This document shows positions 57,517 through 64,000 of a DNA stretch of 64,000 nucleotides, piece by piece. Source of the stretch: Melanocharis versteri (lineage: Eukaryota; Chordata; Aves; Passeriformes; Melanocharitidae); the NCBI GenBank assembly GCA_013397845.1, contig VZTG01004282.1:779299-843298 (forward strand), read 5' to 3'. Made by a program: the position numbers and the translations under genes. The number at the start of each line of letters is the position of its first letter. The first letter of the stretch is position 1. The notes under the pieces were generated by a model. The model saw nothing but the letters and a program-made list of their open reading frames with translations, searched no databases and was not told the origin of the DNA.

Positions 57517-59697
57517 GTATTTTGCCCATTTTTTCAGGATCAACCTCTTTATTTGTAGGAAAAACAAAGCTAACAGGCTTGAAGGAAGGAATTTTCACAT
57601 TCTTTTTAGAGAGTCTACTTATGAGGAAGAAAAACCTACTTTTCAAATCTATACTTAAACTCAAAAAAAAGGAGTGTTGCCTAAAAGTAGCCATTTCCCT
57701 ACTTTCTCATGCTAATGTCCTGTTTATAACTGACACCTTTACTGCCTACCACTATATCAATTTCACTTCCCCAGAGAAAGAAAAACCAGATCCTGTGACT
57801 AGTGTACTGGATTGATAATCTAGCCTAATGCTGACAGATAAATGCACTAATTTTCTTCTGTGGTTGGCTCCACATTGCAGAGTAAATCTGCTTCTAACAA
57901 CTGTCTCAATAGGCTCTGTAACCTGTCCAAGAGATGATGTCAAGTGCTACAAGGGCCTAGGGCTAGTATGGCAGGTAAGAGTTACCACTGGGATAAAGTT
58001 ACAGGTGAGGTTTTGAATGAGAGGGTTATTTTAAATGAAAGCCTGGCTGGAAATACAGATTGCTTTTTAAAAAGTCAGAACAGTAAAGGAATAAAGAGCA
58101 ACTTTTATAATTTTGGGGGGTCTACATCCTTTGTATGAAAATCAGCATGTTCTTAGCTAAGGTATTGCAACATCCAGGAAACACAAGGAGTTATTTCTCT
58201 GGGTGGTGGTACATGGGCAAATGATGTGCCTTGCCCTGTGTTTGCTGGATTTGGTGGTAGCACAGAGCCTGTGGAGCACCGGGACTGTTGGTAACTCAGG
58301 AGCAGAATTCAAGCCTGAGCAGCGTTCCCTGGGCACAGGAGGGTACTGGAGGGTACTGGTGCCTGCTCCCAGCTCCTGTGTTGCCAAAAGCCTCTGTGCA
58401 GGCAGGCACCAGGGCTGACTCCAGATGCTGTGCACTCAGACATCAATGACTGTGTCGAGGGCTCACTGGACATACAAACTACCGACCATGGAAGGAGAAC
58501 CACAGGACTTGTTATTTTAAGATTTAATTCCAATGAAGGGGAAAAAAATGCAAAACAATTAACATTTTTCTTTTTTTTAATCATTTCATGCCAAATATTT
58601 GGGTAATTTCTAAGAATTTCAGCAGCAATGACAGAGCCAGGAAGGTCTTAGTGTTGCTTTGCTCTTATTGGTTTTCTTGCTGAATTCCAGGATCACTACG
58701 CTGGTTACTACCAATTTATAGCACTTCGATGTTCATTTATCATTTTGACCAAAAGAGCAACTTTGGTGGGCATTTATTGATTCCCTCTGTGGAAAAGATC
58801 ACAAGCAATAGCTTTTTAAATAAAAAGGGTCTTTGGGTTACATGGATAACCCTGGCACTGAGGGATACGTCTCTAACTCTGCTCTCATGTCTAAAATGTT
58901 CAATCGGCTCCCACTCCTCTAACCTGAAACAAAAATAAAACCTCATTTTAATCACATCTTTTTCTCCTGATTTTCACTCCCCACCTCCTGACCTTTCCAT
59001 GTGAAGAGGATCACGCAGAACATTTCAGCTTTTCTTAGGCTAACTTTTGCTCACTTTGAATAGCACTTATATAGGTCAATAGCATCACTTCCCCTTTCGC
59101 CCCCCTCCCCATCACAGGAGAAATACAGGATCTAACCTCTTTAATGCATCAGTTAACAGGATGACTTTTTGTTTGTTTATGGCACAGGAAGTTTGATATT
59201 TAAATGAAACTAAATATTCAAGAGAGAAACTAACTTTATAGATTCTGCTTTTTTCTTTTTCTTCATATTAGTACAGCACCAAGCACATCTGGCTCTGCAT
59301 CAGGCTCCTTAGTGCTATTTCAATATGACTAACAGTAACAGCAGGACTGCTCGGACCACAAACTACAGCATTAACAATGGTGGATCTATTCTCATTACAG
59401 AATATATGGCCAAAATATGCTACATTAATAGTGTGTACTATGGCATGCACAAAATCCCCTGTACATTGTAGGCAAACTATAGTTCACTGATTTCATTGCT
59501 ACAGAAAAATACCAAAAACCAGCCAATCCCTGAATGAAGCAGGTCACTGATTTGGTCATATTCCAATATGTTATTGTTATGATCACAAAGAGATGATAAA
59601 ATGTGTGTAGGAGGACACAGAGAGAAACTATTCTTTGACAGCAACAAAGGTATAGATATTTTATACATTTTCTGAAATTTTCTACGATTAGTATAGA

Positions 59698-59733
59698 TTT
59701 CTCTTCTTTTTTCTTTTTCTTTTTTTTTTTCCC
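59698..59733 (+). repeat. pyrimidine (T/C) low-complexity tract
   Basis: T-runs broken by single C bases, then T12 and CCC; simple sequence. Confidence 0.8.
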
Positions 59734-59837
59734 TGAACATTTCTGAATGCCCCTGTTTCCTGAGCAGAGGAAGCTAAAAGTTTCAGTAACGTTTCAGGCT
59801 GACTGTTTATCTTTTAATTGTGTATGACTATTCAGTG

Positions 59838-59905
59838 AACCCAATCCTGCTCCTGTGGAAGTCTAATGAGAACTTGGGTACTAAATTCCCTGGGAACTGG
59901 ATGAA
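59838..59905 (+). repeat. possible old amniote interspersed repeat fragment
   Basis: CCCAATCCTGCTCCTGTGGA followed by AGTCTAATGAGAACTT resembles a widespread old reptile/bird repeat text of the form CCAATCCTGCTCCCATTGAA-GTCAATGGGAG. I recall this text from turtle and crocodile genomes but cannot name the family with confidence. The match weakens after 59,880. Confidence 0.4.
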
Positions 59906-60081
59906 GCCTCCAACTACTGACTTTGTAAGGCTTCAGCCATGCAAAACCCTGCTGGCACAAGTAACGCAGAAGAGCAAAAATAAAAATTCTGCTTCTTTGA
60001 AATGTTTAACCACAGCTCATTTGTTAATACAGTAGTTTAAAGGTGAAAAAACACCCACTGATTCTAAAAAGTATGGAAAAA

Positions 60082-60600
60082 CGTATTATTTTTTGGACGG
60101 CGACGCCTTCACTAGCTGTTAGCCTTGGAAATATTTAGACATAAATCAATTTCGTCCCAAAAATAGAGTCCAAAAGAAAGGACCGTCGGGAGGGGGAACA
60201 AAGTCCGGCATTGTGCTCCGCGGAATAGTTGTCGGGCTGTGTCACTAGAGGGCACTGCCACATCGTCCCCAAAGGCACCCGGACAAAGGACGCGGGCGCC
60301 CGGCTGCTTGGCTTGCACGCTCCGCTTTATGGCTTGAGAAACAAATTCTAATCGCATCGCAGAAATTATTAATTTTTTTTTTTAATAGTGCGACTTCAAT
60401 AACCGGCCATATTATTAAACAGTTAGTGCGTGCAGCCTTCGCGCCTTCTGACTCTTTGGGCTGCAGAGCTCATTAAAAATAGCCTGCACTGAGTTAGCAG
60501 TTCTCATCAAAACAATTCAAGGAGGCTGTATTTGGGAATTACGCTGCTGAATTAGCACAACAAATAAGGAATAATATGGGGCATAAGGCAAAGGAAACTT
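60082..60600. promoter_or_regulatory. CpG cluster: candidate distal enhancer or non-coding promoter
   Basis: I count about 26 CpGs between 60,082 and 60,443, against zero to one per 60 bases in most of the window. The cluster holds a CTCF-type motif (60,242), a MEF2-like CCAAAAATAG (60,157-60,166), TTTATGGC (CDX/HOX-like, about 60,327) and AT-rich homeodomain words (AAATTATTAATTT, ATATTATTAAAC, CTCATTAAAA). GC-rich and AT-rich blocks alternate, which is common in ultraconserved developmental elements. An 81-codon minus-strand frame (60,112-60,357) overlaps but has no recognised domain; a first exon of an unknown transcript cannot be excluded. Confidence 0.5.
60242..60259 (+). promoter_or_regulatory. 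CTCF-binding-site-like motif
   Basis: TCACTAGAGGGCACTGCC fits the core CTCF pattern CCASYAGRKGGCRSY except for T in place of the first C. Its position inside the only strong CpG cluster supports it. If bound, it would be oriented left to right and could anchor a loop or boundary. Confidence 0.5.
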
Positions 60601-61071
60601 ACACTTGGGCCGCTTCCTTTCTTTATATGCAGTGCTGCCCACAGGCACCCTGCCCAAATGAGCTTGGGGAAAGAGCTGAAACTGGAAATCACAGGGGGGA
60701 AATAGGGGAGAAATACAAGGGAACTCTGCCTTTCTCTCAAATAAATGCTACTTTCAACAAGTTGTAATAATTGCCTAACCACATTTATTAAAATAAATGT
60801 GCCGCACTGAAGGGAAGGGGCAAAAACATTTGAACATTCCAAGTTTAGGCATTTTTAAATGTATTTTTTAGGTGTTTTCTTTGATGGGTATGCAATGCTT
60901 GTTTCACTCGGTGTTAGAGGATAAATACAAATGAAGGTTTTCTTTCAATACTTCTGGCTGAGAGAGAGCACAGAGGTCACTTTCAAGGTGACTAGATTTT
61001 TGTTTGAAAATGGTGAGTCCCCTGTTTCTTGAGAAACTCTGCTTTGTAGTCCATTGCTATGCACCTGAAAA
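60601..61071. other. non-coding stretch, no gene seen
   Basis: AT-rich unique sequence. Opposed frames of 96 codons (minus, 60,552-60,842) and 63 codons (plus, 60,576-60,767) overlap and match nothing known. Confidence 0.6.
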
Positions 61072-61135
61072 CTTCCCACTGACTTCCAGGGGAAATTTGG
61101 CTGCTCAGGAATGTGGGATCGGGCTCTGGAATGGC
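61072..61135 (+). repeat. possible old amniote interspersed repeat fragment
   Basis: TTCCCACTGACTTCCAGGGG, then AAATTTGGCTGCTCAGGAAT and GTGGGATCGGGCTCTGG, resembles the other half of the same old repeat text (CCATTGACTTCAATGGG...TTTGCCTGA...GCAGGATCGGGCCC). Both this fragment and 59,838-59,905 flank the CpG cluster. The family name is uncertain. Confidence 0.4.
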
Positions 61136-64000
61136 AATTGCATACAGAGAACTTAACAATGCACAAAAATTTAACCCTTCAATGGAACCAGTCACAAGCT
61201 TAAACCTATTCATGCATATATCACCCTGCTCCAGATAGAAGACAGTGCATTTGCTATATTAGAAGATTATAAGGAAAAAAACCCAGTGAGGTGGTTTGGG
61301 TTTTTTTTTGAAAACGGTTCATCCAAACATCTAGCTTCTTAAGGCTTCATCTGATCTAAATCCGACTTCTGAAAGCTCTTGAGACTTGGCATCTAGTTCA
61401 GGGCACAATCCAACTCCCTTTAACCAGATAAGAATTCAGCCATTTATAATTGTAGTTAGAGGCAAGCCCATGGCTATAAAAAGACCCACTAAATTCCTGC
61501 ACTGTGCTTGGAACTCTGCAAGTACTTCATTAGTGAAATGCTGCTGCTAAATTTAATTTTAAAATCAGTTTATTGGAAGTATTAAATCTGACCTGCTTAC
61601 GGCATCCATCAGGTGGAATGGTCACCAACTAAAATGGTCTCGTTTAAATGGGGCTGGGAGAAAAGCAGAGATGTTCCTGACTTGGAGGCCTCCTATGTCA
61701 GATCCCAATGGGCATCAACAGGAGTTACTTACAAGCTGTAGACAAAACGGCACCAAAGCTGGGTGAGTGGGTTGCCTGTGAGGCCAGAATGTCTGAGCTC
61801 TACTAAGTGCTGCTGAGGAAAACAACTTCAAGGCCACATGTGATAATTGGGAAGAGAGTCCAGCAGCTGAGAGGGGATCCTGTGGCTCATGGGATGAGCA
61901 CCAAGCTCCAGATTATCTCAATATGGCTCTTCATTAAAGGAGCAATAAGAGACCCTTTGGCTATGAAGAAAGTGCAACTGTGGTAATATTAAAAAAAAGA
62001 AGCCAAGTCCTAAGGTTTTGAGGATTGTGTGTTTTCCTGTTATGAGTTATGGAAACCTAGCTCTGTGCAGACAAGCCTGGGAAGGGATGAGTGAGCAGAA
62101 TGCAATGTCTTTCCTAATATAAACAGATTATTTTGCACTATGGCAGATTTAGGAATGTAAAATGTTCGCTCTGTAGCTAGTTAAAGGCTTACCATAATTG
62201 CTCTACCACTGCTATTGCTACAGGATTCTCTGTCTTGTCTGGCTGGTGGATGTTGCTTGGTTTCCAGACTCTGTTTGCAGGGATTTCTGGGGAAGGAAAG
62301 GGAAATCTGAGGACAGACCCCAAAGCTGGTGCCACAGACATTCTGCACTGTTCAACAGTTCATAACTCACTTAATCCAGGCTGAGAACACGCCTTAAAAA
62401 CACACAGAATCCAAAACATGAAAGGGAGCTTTTGCCTCCTCCCTTTCCAGGTGAGCAGCTGTTTGGGCAGCACGAAAGTATGAGACACGGAAAAACCTAG
62501 CCAGGCTGAAGTCAGCAGCAAAACATGACTGTATGCCACAAGATTTGGAGTTTCACCCCAGCTGAGCACTAAAAATTGAGTAAATTCCCTTTTCCTGAGC
62601 CTGCATCTCAAAACAAAGGCCTCAAGCCCAGCGACTGAGCATTCAGCTGGGGCCAATATGCTTCTGCAGTAAGAAACCCAACAACAATTTATTATGTCCA
62701 AGTGAGATACTCTGCAATCTAAGGTCAAAACTCTAGCTTCAAGCAACGTGAGTATTTTGCACAGAAAGGCAGATGTAGGTACCAATTTAGTTACTAATTC
62801 ATGCGTCAATACGAGATCAACCCCAAAAAGCAGAATCCAAGCACTCCCAAAATTTGGACAAGAATTCTAGTTTGGGCTTGCAAGCAGGTCTGCATGTTCA
62901 AATGGATAGTCAAAGACAACCTGGCTTCTTTTGTCAGAGAACCACTTTCTTAACTCTGCCAGCAGCGCTTCAGACTGTCTGACATTTCGTGTGGCATCTT
63001 TTTTTTTTTAACACAGAATTAAAGGGAAAAGAAAAAATCCTTAACCCAATATATTTAGAGATATTGTTTTGGTTTTGCAACTTTTCTGCTTCCAAAAAAG
63101 TACTAAGTAATCTGTTGACAAGAGAAGGAAAAATATATTTAAGTAAGGAAAAACATGCTGCTACAGTAAAACTGTGTCAGATTCTATTAATTCAGTTTTT
63201 CATTGTCTGATATTTCCAGGCACAGTGGGCTTTTTGGTAGACCTCTGAGCTCTGTTTTCTAACAGAGGCATAGCACAGGGCCTGTCAGGAAGAGGCAGTG
63301 CTCTCATTGTTATACACCTCAAAGAGTCAATGTAATCCTCATGCCTTCAGAAGAGCCAGGACTGAACCCCAAAACAACAGCCCTGTCTTCCTTTAAAAGG
63401 GTGAGCAAAGCTCAGCCAAAGCCTTGTTAGTGCATGCCTATGAATTATTCCCTCATCAAGTGGCCGATCACACTACATTAATATCGTGGGCACATTCTGC
63501 TTTGTTAGCAAACCTGAATTCCACTGCGGCACTAATGAAGGACCAGTCCTCATGTAAGACATGATATCTTCAGGATGTGTCTATTCTGCTATGAAATTAT
63601 TTTCTTTTGTGAAGAGTATTATGAGATTACTAACTGGAAAATATTTAAACACAACACAAGGGGGAAAATGTCTCTTTTGGGGAAGTTGCATGAATACACA
63701 GTAATGTAATTCCAATAAAAGCAAATGTATCTAGTCAATATTAAGCATCTGTTCTTAGTGTGTGAGCCAAGGAAGCACTGAGCCTTTTACACGGCACTCC
63801 TACAGAAGTTGGTTCTTTATTTGTAGAGACTGAAGCAAGAAGAGGCTTTGGCAGTGCCTTGTTCTACCCACAGTGTTTTGCAAAGTCTGCCTAAGTGGCA
63901 TCAGGGTTTCCCTGTTAGATTAGGTGAAATCGGATTCTAACCAGCTCGATATTGATTTTCACAGGTAGCAAAACCAAGAATAACAACAGGTTCCTTGGTA
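61136..64000. other. non-coding stretch to the window end
   Basis: No gene is seen. The 149-codon minus frame at 62,360-62,809 has no known domain. TATAAAAAG at about 61,475-61,483 is a TATA-like word with no supporting context. The stretch 63,420-63,640 is rich in ATTA words (for example ACTACATTAATATCGTGG) and could be a conserved element. Nothing else is recognised. Confidence 0.6.

Larger units (their letters stand above)
55907..59837. other. non-coding stretch, no gene seen
   Basis: No gene is seen. The 141-codon plus frame at 57,390-57,815 runs straight through the (AG)n microsatellite (its RERERERE segment) and is opposed by a minus frame. GGAGGGTACT is duplicated in tandem at 58,338-58,357. 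A C-rich tract (CCCC...CCCCCC-T-CCCC) is at 59,091-59,110, and a pyrimidine tract at 59,698-59,733. Opposed frames at 58,157-58,584 match nothing known. Confidence 0.6.

Noticed and set aside
57390..57815. 141-codon plus-strand open frame
   Set aside because: It reads through the (AG)10 microsatellite as an Arg-Glu repeat; length is a by-product of simple sequence.
62360..62809. 149-codon minus-strand open frame
   Set aside because: No known motif; composition is like translated non-coding DNA and nothing around it suggests exon structure.

Overview
This window looks like a gene-free stretch of a bird nuclear genome. The clearest clue to the organism is at 55,843-55,906: a diverged reverse-complement copy of the 3' end of a CR1 LINE, with the 8-bp tail units and the core that is the standard small interspersed repeat of birds. 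The rest fits: AT-rich, CpG-poor DNA, few repeats, no mammalian L1 or Alu-type sequence, short homopolymers and microsatellites, and a few very old amniote SINE/LINE fossils. One ambiguous base (n, 6,651) sits in an A-run, as expected of a short-read assembly. The species cannot be named from this.

I found no protein-coding gene, tRNA, rRNA or CRISPR array. The longest open frames are about 120-150 codons. They have no recognisable domains, many are opposed by another open frame on the other strand, and several coincide with purine-rich, GC-rich or repeat-derived DNA. They look like chance. The window is therefore either intergenic (gene desert) or inside a very large intron.

Layout. 1-5,150: plain sequence with an isolated TATA-like box (1,151) and a 29-bp duplication (4,044/4,095). 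5,151-8,000: an RFX X-box followed by a CCAAT box (5,582-5,618), a tRNA-like promoter remnant (6,146-6,195), an A-rich tract and a weaker X-box (7,974). 8,000-31,900: mostly featureless, with MIR/L3-type fossils (13,527, 15,796, 28,275), a 17-bp duplication (11,107), an AT-rich block (16,834-16,990) and another X-box (20,325). 31,960-32,310: a dense patch with two octamer-type motifs. 33,836: a perfect 13-bp hairpin. 36,231: a perfect 16-bp palindrome. 39,581: a 10-bp tandem repeat. 44,995-45,390 and 53,290-53,700: patches dense in homeodomain- and SOX-type motifs. 50,213-50,387: the best MIR-type SINE. 50,860-51,605: a GC/CpG-elevated stretch. 59,838 and 61,072: two fragments of an old amniote repeat type.

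The strongest candidate for something functional is 60,082-60,600. It has about 26 CpGs in about 360 bp in otherwise CpG-poor DNA, a good CTCF-type motif at 60,242, a MEF2-like box and AT-rich homeodomain-type sites. I read it as a distal regulatory element or an unannotated non-coding promoter. Conservation between species would be the decisive test for it and for the other motif-dense patches; I could not compute that here.
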